Origin: a virus
DNA: 64,000 bases
Virus record (IMG/VR): IMGVR_UViG_3300017605_001304
Location: 62,001 to 126,000 of that record
Strand: one strand, 5' to 3'
Positions 29,182 through 37,677 of this stretch are shown piece by piece (position 1 is the first letter of the stretch; every line of letters begins with the position of its first letter). The notes under the pieces were generated by a model, which had not been told where the DNA came from, made no database searches, and was given only the letters and a program-made list of their open reading frames with translations. A program made the translations under genes and the position numbers.

Positions 29182-30693
29182 TTATCTCTCCCGTCCAGCC
29201 AGACGAAGGCGTGTGTCGCCATGGACGCGGCCGCGGATCGCGACGTCGAGCCCCAGCGACGCCGCTCGATCCGTCACGAAGACGCCCAGGTCGCAGCCGA
29301 GCTGCAGGCCGCCGCGCTGGATCACGGCCAGATCGAGGCCGAGCGTGAGGACGGCGTCGAGCACCTTGACCGCGGTCGCCGTCGCGAGGTCTGTCGTGCT
29401 CTGCGCTCGCACGACGCTGGTGAGGCCCAGGGACACGTGGTCGGTCTCGGCGATCCCCGCGCTGGTCGCGAGGTCCGCCGTGAGCTCCGAGGCCACGAAG
29501 AGGTCCAGGACGACCTGCTTGAAGCTCGAAGTTCCGATCCAGGTCGAGAGGCTGAGGTTGATCGTGCGGTTCCCGGTCCCGACGACCAGGGTGTCCGAGG
29601 ACAGGTTGATCGCGTGCCCGACCGCCACTCCCAGATCGGTCAGGAGCGTCGTCAGGAGCGTCTCCGCGACGCCCGTCGACGTCGACAGGTTCAGCACCGG
29701 TGCGCCCTTGACCACGGCCGTGGTGGCCACGGAGAGCGTCTTCGGTGCGCGAATGGCTGCCATCGTCGGCAGCGATAGCTGGAGGCCCTGAGCGACGGCC
29801 GTCGACAGGTTGAGCGAGAGGGTCGGCGCGAGCTGGACGACGGTGTCGAGGCCCAGGAACGTCGTGAGCGAGCTCTGAGAGACGAGCGTCGTGAGCCCGA
29901 GGCTCAGGACCGGCTGCACGTACGTCGTCGACGTGAGCGCGAGCGTACGCCCCATGCTCGCGACGGCCGAGGTGAGGCCGAGCGACGCCGACTGCGGGAA
30001 GACGACCAGGGTGTCCGCGCCGAGCTGCAGGGCGATGGGCGCCTGCACCGCGGTCTTCGTCGCCATCATCACGAAGCGCGACAGCGCCACGGCGGTCGAG
30101 AGGGACAGAGTCGACGACGTCGAGAACGCCACCGCGACGTTCGTCCACAGGAACGTGAGCACGTCGGGGTCGCTGATCGCGGCGTCGGCGCCGAGCAGCG
30201 ACTGCCCGCTAGTCATCCCGAGCGAGATGGCGGTGTCGAGCGAGAGGTTCTTCGTCCGGTTCGTCTGCTGCACGGCCACGCCGGTCGGCACCGCGGAGAA
30301 CCGCGACGCCTGCACCGCCGAGGTCAGCAGCAAGAGCTGGTTCACGTTCGCCACGGAGATGGCCGTGCTAGTCGCGAGCGTCTTGAAGTACGTGCCGACG
30401 ATCGTGTCGACCAGCAAGGTCTGCGCGACGTCTGCGAACTGGACCGCGGTCGTCTCCCCCAGCGACAAGGTCAAGGGGGTTTGCACCGCCGCCTGTGACG
30501 TCAGATTCAGGGTCAGATTCGAGAACTGAACCGCGTTGGTGAGGCCGAGGTCCAGCGTCGTGTTGGGCATCACCACAACGGTGTCCTCGCTGAGCAAGAG
30601 GGACGTCTGAGCCAGCACGCCGAGATCAAGACCCAGCGGCAGGGAGACAACCGTGCCTCCGAGAAGATTGTTCTGCAGGATCGGCAGAAGCAC
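29182..30693 (-). CDS. protein made of about 30 short beta-type repeats
   Basis: 503 residues from GTG 30693. Almost the whole protein is a run of 14-16-residue repeats of the type L-x-L-S/G-x-x-T/D-T/A-x-V followed by a variable stretch, for example LSLNLSTAVAQG, LGLTTLVSQS, LALTSTTYV and LNLSTSTGVAE. Strand-turn-strand repeats of this length are usual for beta-solenoids. Glycine is scarce for a collagen-like fibre. It lies between the neck protein and the glycine-rich fibre candidate, so a fibre shaft, collar or whisker is possible. No sequence family recognised. Confidence 0.7.
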   Translation of the reverse strand: MLLPILQNNLLGGTVVSLPLGLDLGVLAQTSLLLSEDTVVVMPNTTLDLGLTNAVQFSNLTLNLTSQAAVQTPLTLSLGETTAVQFADVAQTLLVDTIVGTYFKTLATSTAISVANVNQLLLLTSAVQASRFSAVPTGVAVQQTNRTKNLSLDTAISLGMTSGQSLLGADAAISDPDVLTFLWTNVAVAFSTSSTLSLSTAVALSRFVMMATKTAVQAPIALQLGADTLVVFPQSASLGLTSAVASMGRTLALTSTTYVQPVLSLGLTTLVSQSSLTTFLGLDTVVQLAPTLSLNLSTAVAQGLQLSLPTMAAIRAPKTLSVATTAVVKGAPVLNLSTSTGVAETLLTTLLTDLGVAVGHAINLSSDTLVVGTGNRTINLSLSTWIGTSSFKQVVLDLFVASELTADLATSAGIAETDHVSLGLTSVVRAQSTTDLATATAVKVLDAVLTLGLDLAVIQRGGLQLGCDLGVFVTDRAASLGLDVAIRGRVHGDTRLRLAGRER

Positions 30694-30739
30694 GGTTGTC
30701 CCCTAGGGGCTATGTCATGGGCATGAACGCCACAGAGGA

Positions 30740-32365
30740 TTAGAAGTAGGTCGTAACGACGACCATGCCGTGACCGCCCGCGCCTCCACCCTGCGACCCA
30801 GACGCGGTGCCGCCACCGCCGCCACCGCCGCCAGGGAATCCGCCGTTACCAGCGTGCGTCGCAGAGTCTCCCGCGCACGCACCGGAGCCGCCATGCGGGA
30901 ACCGCGTCGAGTCATTGCCGTTCGCACCGGCCGCGGCCGCGGGAGCTGAAGCACCGCCGCCCATGCCGGGACCGGAGTTGACGCCAGTGGTCGAGCGTCC
31001 GCCCGCACCACCACCGCCGCCGCGCAGCGACCATCCGTTGTTCGCGGAGGTCGTCCCAGTATCAACATCCGCGCCGGATTCTCCGCCGCCACCGCCCCAT
31101 TCTGCAGGTGAGCCACCGACCGGGGACAGCGTGCCGGCGCCGCCACGACCCCCGCCGCCACCGCTGGCCGGGATGTTGTTCGCCGCCGGGACCGTGTAGA
31201 GATCCGAACGGCTCGTGTTGGCGACGAGCGCCGTGAGTCCGCGACCGGCTCCACATCCGCCGTTCCCACCATCCGCAGAGACTGCGCCGGTCGCGGCCGT
31301 TCCGGCGACGCGGCGCGCCGACGTCAGCGGGCCTTGCCCACCCTTGTCAAACTCCGAGAGCACGCCCGCATTGCCGTTCGTGCCGTCCGTATTCGCGGTC
31401 GCGGCGCCGCCCTTGCCGGCGTGAACAGTCACCGACGTGCCGAGGTCCGTCGGGTCGAACCACGCCTCGTCGTACCCGCCACCACCGCCACCACCGCCGC
31501 CCGCCGCTGTCACCGCATTGCGACCGGCCGATCCGCTGCCACCGCCATCGCAGATCTGCACGAAGCACTTCCGCGCGCCCGGCCCCGGGCGCTGCCAAGT
31601 GTCATCGAGATCTGCAGCGGAACCGATGAAGAACTGGGTTTCGCTAGGCCGGGGCGCCGGGAAGTCGCGGTTCCCGCTGATGGTCGGGAGGAAGTGGATA
31701 CGCGTCGCCACCTCGACCGTGGAGCTGGCCCACGTCATCGTCGTGGCGGCGGTCCCTGCCGCCACGGCCCGCGTGCCGCTGACCATGACGAGGCCGCCGC
31801 CCGTGCCGTCCGTCGTCGATCCGTCGAACTGCTCGGTGATGCTCGTGAGGTTGGAGTTCGTCGCGGCCGACGCCTGCCCACCGGTGGCGTCGATGGCATG
31901 CGCCCAGAGGTCGACGACGAGCGTGTTGTCGATCCACGTCTGCGTCACGGCCGATGAGGCCGACGTCGACGCAGTGAACTTCCACGACTGCCCGCCCAGG
32001 TGGAACGGATCCCCGATGTTCGGGCAGCCATGGACCGAGAACATGAACCCGTAGGTGTGGTCACCTGCGTCGGTAAGCGTCGGCGCAGTCTCGCTGCCGC
32101 TGTCCCGCTTCCAGAAGATCGAGAGCTTCGTGCTGGCGGCAGTCGCCGCCGCACCGATCCCGTTCTGCGGACCGATCTGCTTGTACCCGGCCGGCGCCGC
32201 GTAGTTGGCGTCGTTCGAGCACTGGATCACGAGTACGAGAATGTCGTCGGCATCGTGCACGCTAGGCAGCGTCGCCGTCGGCACCCCGGTCGAATGGAAC
32301 TCCGCGCCGACGCTCGCGATCGTAGGGAGAGTCGGCGTGCGGCTAAGGAGAGGATACAGCGGCAT
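30740..32365 (-). CDS. glycine-rich adhesin or tail-fibre tip candidate
   Basis: 541 residues. The N-terminal half, about 250 residues, is a beta-rich domain (ending FLPTISGNRDFPAPRPSETQF). The second half is dominated by Gly-rich loops such as GGGGGGGGGYDEAWF, GGNGGCGAG and GGGGGRGGAG, the polyglycine sandwich seen in adhesins of the T4 gp38 / S16 type, which set host range through variable loops. The final segment is GGGAGGHGMVVVTTYF. No chaperone-type gene follows. Confidence 0.68.
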   Translation of the reverse strand: MPLYPLLSRTPTLPTIASVGAEFHSTGVPTATLPSVHDADDILVLVIQCSNDANYAAPAGYKQIGPQNGIGAAATAASTKLSIFWKRDSGSETAPTLTDAGDHTYGFMFSVHGCPNIGDPFHLGGQSWKFTASTSASSAVTQTWIDNTLVVDLWAHAIDATGGQASAATNSNLTSITEQFDGSTTDGTGGGLVMVSGTRAVAAGTAATTMTWASSTVEVATRIHFLPTISGNRDFPAPRPSETQFFIGSAADLDDTWQRPGPGARKCFVQICDGGGSGSAGRNAVTAAGGGGGGGGGYDEAWFDPTDLGTSVTVHAGKGGAATANTDGTNGNAGVLSEFDKGGQGPLTSARRVAGTAATGAVSADGGNGGCGAGRGLTALVANTSRSDLYTVPAANNIPASGGGGGRGGAGTLSPVGGSPAEWGGGGGESGADVDTGTTSANNGWSLRGGGGGAGGRSTTGVNSGPGMGGGASAPAAAAGANGNDSTRFPHGGSGACAGDSATHAGNGGFPGGGGGGGGTASGSQGGGAGGHGMVVVTTYF

Positions 32366-32377
32366 CTGCGCCTCCTG

Positions 32378-35300
32378 TTACGTGTACTCGACGACGCGCG
32401 CGGCGCCGGTGGCCGACACCCAGATGCCGTCCACATTGCCGGTGTAATTGAAGGGACACTCGTAGTACCCGTTCGCAGGAACCTGCAACGTGTAGCTCGT
32501 ATTGCTTGCTGTCGTTCCATTCTTGAGATAGAGAATGGAGGTCGAATCGTTGTAAACGCTGTAGCCAAGCCGGTTGGAGTTGGAGGTCAGCAGCGTCGTG
32601 CTCGACGCCAGTGCGTTCACAGTATTCGTGGTCGCCGTGGCCGAAGTCACGGCCTTCGTGGTGACGGTCGCAGCGATCGAGATCGGCTGGGTGACGGCCG
32701 AGCCGTCGACCTTCATGGCCTTGCTGGCCGTGATGGTCAGGCGCTGTCCGCGGGTCGTCTCGTCTTCGATGACGAGGACCTGGGCGCGCTTGGAGTCGAT
32801 GCGCCCTGCCGCGACGTCGTTCTCAGTAAGCGCCGTCGCGCCCGACACGTTGTCGTCGTAGTAGTAACCCGCCGGGAAGACGGGCGTCGTCGCATCGGTG
32901 AAGGGCGCGTTGTCCGCGACGGCCAACTGCTCCGTCGTGTTCACCGAGCCCGAGACCGTGACCGCACCGCTGGAGATCGTGGTGCTACCGGCGACGAGGT
33001 TGACCCGGATCGCGTTGTTGGTCGCGTCGCCGGGCTTCACCAGGGTGTTGCCGGTATCCGTGATCGCCGCGGCCAGCGGCGACGAGGCCGGAGCATCGAC
33101 GGTCAGCGATCCCGCGTTGTCCGAGACCGGGAAGGGTCCCGTACCCGCATTCGCAGTGACCGTGCCGGAGACCGGCTGGGTGACGGCCGAGCCGTCCACC
33201 TTGAGCGCATTCGTGAGCTGGACCTGATCGGTCGCGAGCGTCACGCGCAGCGTGCCCGCGCTCTTGCTGCCCGAGTTCGTGTCGACCGCGGTACCGGCCC
33301 ACTGCGTCTGGTTCACCGACTGGTTGGCCGACAGCGCGCCAATCGTGTTCGTACCGGCCGGGAGCGCCGAGCTCAGCGCCACCGTGCTCGTGCCACGCGA
33401 CGCACGGATGCTGACCGTCGACGAGTTCGTACCCGCCGTCGAGACCCGCACCCGGAAGGCGGTGAACCCGGTGATGTTGCCCTGGGTCTGGACGTCGCCC
33501 GCCGCCTGCGTGACCGTGTTCGCCACCGCGCCGGTCGAGACGGTGCCAGCCGTGCCGGAGATGGCCACCATGTTGACCGGCTGGAAGTTCGTGCCGTCGA
33601 CCGAGCCTTCGAAGACGAGGGTGCCGGTGCCCGTGCCCCAGGTGATGCGCACGCCCACGCCGCCGTAGCCCACGAGCGACGACACCGTGATGGCGTTCGC
33701 CGTCGAGGTCATGCTGAGCGACTGCGTGACCTGCGTCGTGTCGTTGCCCGAGCGCTCACGGTCCCAGGTGGAACCGTTCCAACCCAAGGCCAGCGCACCG
33801 ACCGAAGTTGTAGTCGGATTGGCCGTGGCATCGGCCAGCGCCGCAGCCGCCGGAAGCTCCGAGTCGACTGCAAGCGTGCCAGTACCGGCATTGGCCGTGA
33901 CCGTGCCGGAGATCGTGAAGGTGCCCGAGCCCGCATTCGCGGTCACCGTGCCGGAGACCGGTTGCGTGACCGCAGAGCCATCGACCTTGAGGGCGTTGGT
34001 GAGCGCCGGCTGATCGGTCGCGATGACGATGCGCTGCGTACCGGCGCTCTTGGTGCCGGAGTTCGTGTCGATGTTCGTGCCGCCGAGCTGCAGCGTATTC
34101 GTCGCGAAGTTGCCGGCACCCGGATTCGCCGTGACCGTGCCCGAGATGGTCTGCGTGCCCGACGGGATGTTGCGCACGACAAGCCCGAGGTCGCTGCCTC
34201 CGGGAGTCGTGGTCGCCGTCGCGAGCTCCGTCCCGTCCGCCTTGCGCAGGTTCGTATGGAACGCGCGCTTGGCCGTGATGCGGACTGCGGCTGCCTGATC
34301 TTCGGTCGGGTCGGCGGAGATCGTGTCGTTCAGCACGCCGCCGGACGGGGTGAAGGTCGTGGAGCCTTCCGTGAACGTGCTCTTGTCGGCTTGCGCCGTG
34401 CCGCCCGAGCCAGCACCGGCGACGATGTTCACACGAATGGCGTTGTTGCCGGCATCGCCCGGCTTGACCAGCGTGTTGCTGGTATCGGTGATGGCGACGG
34501 CGACGGGGGTCGCAGCCGGAGCATCGACCGTGAGCGAGCCCGAGTTGTCGGAGACAGGGAATGGGCCCGTACCGGCATTCGCCGTCACGGTTCCCGAAAC
34601 CGCCTGGGTTCCAGACGGGATGTTGCGGACGATCAGCGCCTGCTCCGAGCCGCCCGGAGTCGACGTGGCCGAGGCCAGCTCGACTCCGGTGGCGCTCCGC
34701 AGGTTCGCATGCAGGCCGCGCTTCGCCGTCATGCGCAGCGCCGCGGCCTGATCCTCGGTCGGATCCGCCGAGATCGTGTCGTTCAGCACAGCCCCGACAG
34801 GAGTGAACGTCGTCGTGCCTTCCGTGAAGGTCGACTTGTCCGCCTGCGCGGTACCACCTGAGCCGGCGCCCGCCACGATGTTGACGCGGATCGCGTTGTT
34901 GCCTGCGTCCCCGGGCTTGACGAGCGTGTTGCTCGTGTCCGTGATCGCGGTGGCGACCGGCGTCGCCGCAGGCGCGTCCACGGTGAGAGAGCCGGAGTTA
35001 TCGGAAACCGGGAAAGGTCCCGTACCCGCGTTCGCCGTGACCGTGCCCGAGACCGTCGTAGTTCCCGTCGCGCGGGTGACGAGGCCGTAGTCCGAGCCGC
35101 CGGGCGTCGTGTTCGTGACGACGACGACGTTGGTGCCGTCCGTGACCTTGGTCTTCTGCGTGCCGTCCGTCTGCGCCGAAGAGACGGCCGCAAGCGTCGA
35201 CTGCGTGGCCAGCGAACCCGAGGTCCCGATGTTCGCCGTGATCGTGCCGTCGACCGTGAGCGAGCTGGAGTTGTCGTCGACGTGGAAGACCTGGGAGCCG

Positions 35301-35539
35301 CCCGACACGGGCTGGGTCACCGCCGAGCCGTCGACCTTGAGGGCGTTGGCGCCGGTCACGGCGACGGCGTTCGTCCCGTCGCTGGGGCGCACATAGAGCG
35401 GGGAGCCCGAGTGCACGTCCGTCGCGGCGCCATCCGCGCCCTGCTGAATCTTGACGCGCTGGACCTTGACGCCCGCGATGTCGTCGGTGCTGACGGTATC
35501 GCCGCCGGACCCGGCGTTCAGAATCGTGTTGTCGGACAC
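32378..35539 (-). CDS. long fibre protein with 151-residue internal repeats
   Basis: 1053 residues. N-terminus TVSTDDIAGVKVQRVKIQ followed by repeated ALKVDGSAVTQPVSGTVTANAGTG elements, a family of repetitive phage fibre proteins. Two long copies run from PFPVSDN about residue 173 and 324, spaced 151 residues apart, and a shorter copy follows further on (anchor at 33141). Ends in a receptor-like FNYTGNVDGIWVSATGAARVVEYT. Located between the 176-residue protein and the glycine-rich protein, as expected for a fibre or whisker. Confidence 0.7.
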   Translation of the reverse strand: MSDNTILNAGSGGDTVSTDDIAGVKVQRVKIQQGADGAATDVHSGSPLYVRPSDGTNAVAVTGANALKVDGSAVTQPVSGGSQVFHVDDNSSSLTVDGTITANIGTSGSLATQSTLAAVSSAQTDGTQKTKVTDGTNVVVVTNTTPGGSDYGLVTRATGTTTVSGTVTANAGTGPFPVSDNSGSLTVDAPAATPVATAITDTSNTLVKPGDAGNNAIRVNIVAGAGSGGTAQADKSTFTEGTTTFTPVGAVLNDTISADPTEDQAAALRMTAKRGLHANLRSATGVELASATSTPGGSEQALIVRNIPSGTQAVSGTVTANAGTGPFPVSDNSGSLTVDAPAATPVAVAITDTSNTLVKPGDAGNNAIRVNIVAGAGSGGTAQADKSTFTEGSTTFTPSGGVLNDTISADPTEDQAAAVRITAKRAFHTNLRKADGTELATATTTPGGSDLGLVVRNIPSGTQTISGTVTANPGAGNFATNTLQLGGTNIDTNSGTKSAGTQRIVIATDQPALTNALKVDGSAVTQPVSGTVTANAGSGTFTISGTVTANAGTGTLAVDSELPAAAALADATANPTTTSVGALALGWNGSTWDRERSGNDTTQVTQSLSMTSTANAITVSSLVGYGGVGVRITWGTGTGTLVFEGSVDGTNFQPVNMVAISGTAGTVSTGAVANTVTQAAGDVQTQGNITGFTAFRVRVSTAGTNSSTVSIRASRGTSTVALSSALPAGTNTIGALSANQSVNQTQWAGTAVDTNSGSKSAGTLRVTLATDQVQLTNALKVDGSAVTQPVSGTVTANAGTGPFPVSDNAGSLTVDAPASSPLAAAITDTGNTLVKPGDATNNAIRVNLVAGSTTISSGAVTVSGSVNTTEQLAVADNAPFTDATTPVFPAGYYYDDNVSGATALTENDVAAGRIDSKRAQVLVIEDETTRGQRLTITASKAMKVDGSAVTQPISIAATVTTKAVTSATATTNTVNALASSTTLLTSNSNRLGYSVYNDSTSILYLKNGTTASNTSYTLQVPANGYYECPFNYTGNVDGIWVSATGAARVVEYT
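34117..35022. repeat. two tandem 453-base repeats
   Basis: Anchored on the shared string GTACC at 34569 and 35022, exactly 453 bases (151 codons) apart. The two units encode similar 151-residue blocks that include PFPVSDNSGSLTVDAP, TLVKPGDAGNNAIRVNIVAG, DTISADPTEDQAAA and SGTQ. A shorter copy anchors at 33141. The units are near-identical in protein but have diverged at many silent positions, so they are not fresh duplications. Confidence 0.7.
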
Positions 35540-35552
35540 TTTTCACTCCTCG

Positions 35553-36083
35553 CTATGCAGCCACCACGGGCTTGACCTCTGCGTACCACTTCTCGGCGGC
35601 TGATTGGAAGTTGATGTGATCGGAGGTCTGTTCGATGGCGCCGTCGAACTTGACGATCCGTTGCGTCGGAATCACTGCGCCGTCTTTCGTCGTGACTTCA
35701 ATGACGAGGCCCTCGGCCGGAGGGCTCAAGAAGCAAACGCTCCGGCCGAGGGTCTGGTCCGGCTGCAACTGTTCCACGCCAATCAAGTAAGACGCGATGA
35801 AGGTACTGCCGCCCTGCAACAGACAGAATGTCCTGCGCAGCAGGATGGGATGCTGTCCTGGGCGCAGTTGAATGGAAGCCGACTTCAAGCCCGGCATCGT
35901 CGGGAGCCATGCGATTTCCGACATCGGGCGCAGGAAGTCGATCTTGCTTTCCTCCCCGGTCGGGGAGATCTGATCTAGGACTGTGCCGTCCGCATACGTA
36001 ATCCGCCAAATGTACTTGTAGCGGTTACGAATGATGACTTGGGTCTGCGCGTCAGTGCAGACGATCTCCGTCACTTCTGCCAC
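35553..36083 (-). CDS. hypothetical virion protein
   Basis: 176 residues from GTG 36083 after CTAGGAGGGTCTGCT. Beta-rich with IRNRYKYIWRITYADGTVLDQ and GGSTFIASYLIGVEQL. No family recognised. It is placed between fibre genes and a small beta-rich protein, so a structural role is likely. Confidence 0.55.
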   Translation of the reverse strand: MAEVTEIVCTDAQTQVIIRNRYKYIWRITYADGTVLDQISPTGEESKIDFLRPMSEIAWLPTMPGLKSASIQLRPGQHPILLRRTFCLLQGGSTFIASYLIGVEQLQPDQTLGRSVCFLSPPAEGLVIEVTTKDGAVIPTQRIVKFDGAIEQTSDHINFQSAAEKWYAEVKPVVAA

Positions 36084-36103
36084 AGCAGACCCTCCTAGAT
36101 CGG

Positions 36104-36592
36104 TTAAATCTCGTCCCACACCGCCTGCACGTTGCCCGACGAGTTCGTGTTCTGCAGCCCGGAGACCGCGGTCGTACCGACCGTGATCGCGAGGTAGAGC
36201 AGGTTGCCGATCTGCCCCGTGCCCGTGAACGTCGTCACGCCCGTCCACGAATAGAACGTGTTGTTCGCCGTATTCGTGTACGCCGCGATCGAGCCCACAT
36301 CCAGCTCGACCGGCTGCGAATACGAGGAGTTGAACTTGTGGTAGCTGTCGACGCCGGTCGTCTCGGTACCGTTGAAGAAGTACCGGACGTTGCTGATCTG
36401 GTTGCTCGGGGCGACGGTGCAGTTGATCCGCATCGCCTTCTCGAACGAGTAATCGACGCCCGAGCCGGGCTTGACCATCGGGTTATTCAGGTCGATGGTC
36501 GCGTCGTTCGCGTTCTTGAAGCGCGCCTGCGTGACCGAGCTCCAGGTCGCAGACGCCGCCGTCGAGTTTTCCCACTGAACAGTTGCAGCCAT
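36104..36592 (-). CDS. small beta-rich virion protein
   Basis: 162 residues. Beta-strand and Asn/Thr-rich: VQWENSTAASATWSSVTQARFKN, then FFNGTETTGVD, YSQPVELDVGS and TGTGQIGNLLYLAITV. Typical of phage decoration or fibre-head proteins. No recognisable catalytic motif. Its fold class resembles the small beta-rich family at 42351-46769 and 53650, but there is no clear sequence match. Confidence 0.55.
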   Translation of the reverse strand: MAATVQWENSTAASATWSSVTQARFKNANDATIDLNNPMVKPGSGVDYSFEKAMRINCTVAPSNQISNVRYFFNGTETTGVDSYHKFNSSYSQPVELDVGSIAAYTNTANNTFYSWTGVTTFTGTGQIGNLLYLAITVGTTAVSGLQNTNSSGNVQAVWDEI

Positions 36593-36595
36593 GTC

Positions 36596-37006
36596 TTACT
36601 TCTCCGGGTTCGTCGCGTCGTAGACGCGAACGATGTTGAGGTGGCTATCCGTTTCGACCTTGAAGTCCTTCAGCTTCCCCTCCTCGACGCCCACGGCCTT
36701 CAGAGCCTGGAAGAATGCATTCTGGAACTCGCGGTACATCTGGGCCGACGTCGCCTGCTCGTTCTTGACCTTCTGATCGAGCTTGGTGCGCTCCGCCTCC
36801 AACGCCTTGAGGCGACGCTTCGAGTCGGCCATGACCCACTCGATCTCGTCGTTCACCTCGTTCAGGCGCTCGCCGGCCGTCGCGACCTGCGAGTTGGCGT
36901 AGGCCAGAAGCGTCTGGAGACGCTCCAGCCGGAGACGATCGGTTTCCTGGATCACGATGTCCTGGGTCACGGGCAGGGCTTCGGTGGTTCCCATGTCCGA
37001 GCTCAC
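36596..37006 (-). CDS. coiled-coil protein
   Basis: 136 residues. The middle part (QETDRLRLERLQTLLAYANSQVATAGERLNEVNDEIEWVMADSKRRLKALEAERTKLDQKV) is a clean heptad coiled coil, followed by a short NAFFQALKAVGV segment. Likely a structural spacer or assembly factor near the capsid genes. Overlaps the next gene by four bases. Confidence 0.6.
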   Translation of the reverse strand: MSSDMGTTEALPVTQDIVIQETDRLRLERLQTLLAYANSQVATAGERLNEVNDEIEWVMADSKRRLKALEAERTKLDQKVKNEQATSAQMYREFQNAFFQALKAVGVEEGKLKDFKVETDSHLNIVRVYDATNPEK

Positions 37007-37545
37007 TTGCTCAGCGCCCAGTTGCGCAGCAGCTTCACGTTGTCCACGTGCGGCTGCTCGTCATCGATCTTGACGCCGCAGAACTCGGCCACGCGACGCA
37101 GGACACGCCGCTTGTTCAGCTCCTGCGAGATCTGCTCGTCGCGAGCATCGCGGAAGTACAGACGCCACTCCGCGACGGTCTTGCTGTAGACGGTCGGCTC
37201 GCCTGTCGGCTTCTGGCCCTTCCAGGTGGTGAGCGACTCGTCCTCGCCCGACGGGGCGGACAGCAGGTTCAGCGGGTCGTGGATCTTGCTGCGCTCCACG
37301 GTGATGAACAGCGGCTGCAGCGCCTTCCAGTCCCGGCAGTTCTCGAAATACTTGCCGACGATGATGCCGCCTGCAGGCAGCGCGTACAGCGACCCGTCCG
37401 GCATGGACAGCACGACAGGCGCGTCCGTAGTGAACGTGGACGTCGTCTTCCCTTCCTGGACCTTCGCCTGCTTCGTGCGATTGATCCAGAGCGGCATCTC
37501 CCGCGTGGGAGTGAACGTGCCCGTTGCGAGTGCATTGGTAGCCAC
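37003..37545 (-). CDS. hypothetical protein next to the capsid gene
   Basis: 180 residues. Basic start (TFTPTREMPLWINRTKQAKVQEGKTTSTF), a beta segment LPAGGIIVGKYFENCRDW and a helical KTVAEWRLYFRDARDEQISQELNKRRVLRRV C-terminal part. No family recognised. Follows the hairpin after the capsid gene, so it may have separate expression from the capsid protein. Confidence 0.55.
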   Translation of the reverse strand: MATNALATGTFTPTREMPLWINRTKQAKVQEGKTTSTFTTDAPVVLSMPDGSLYALPAGGIIVGKYFENCRDWKALQPLFITVERSKIHDPLNLLSAPSGEDESLTTWKGQKPTGEPTVYSKTVAEWRLYFRDARDEQISQELNKRRVLRRVAEFCGVKIDDEQPHVDNVKLLRNWALSK

Positions 37546-37628
37546 GAAATCTCCTTCGCCACCGGTGAAGTGGCATGAATGGGACCGTACAGAGGATGGA
37601 CGTCACCGGGGTTCGATGACGATCGGTG

Positions 37629-37658
37629 CCCTGGCAGGGCCGTGTGGCCCTGCCAGGG
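37629..37658. terminator. strong hairpin after the capsid gene
   Basis: 13-base arms CCCTGGCAGGGCC (37629-37641) and GGCCCTGCCAGGG (37646-37658) with a 4-base loop lie just downstream of the capsid stop at 37678. No U-tract follows on the minus strand. The remaining gap to 37546 holds nothing recognisable. Could protect or end the abundant capsid message. Confidence 0.6.
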
Positions 37659-37677
37659 TTCGTTACTCAGTGCTCGA

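Noticed and set aside
30900-31200. Collagen-like Gly-x-Y repeats in the glycine-rich protein
   Set aside because: The Gly runs are not in a regular three-residue period; polyglycine loops of an adhesin fit better.
32000-34861. 953-residue plus-strand open frame over the fibre and glycine-rich genes
   Set aside because: Same Arg/Asp shadow composition, opposite to strongly supported repetitive fibre genes.
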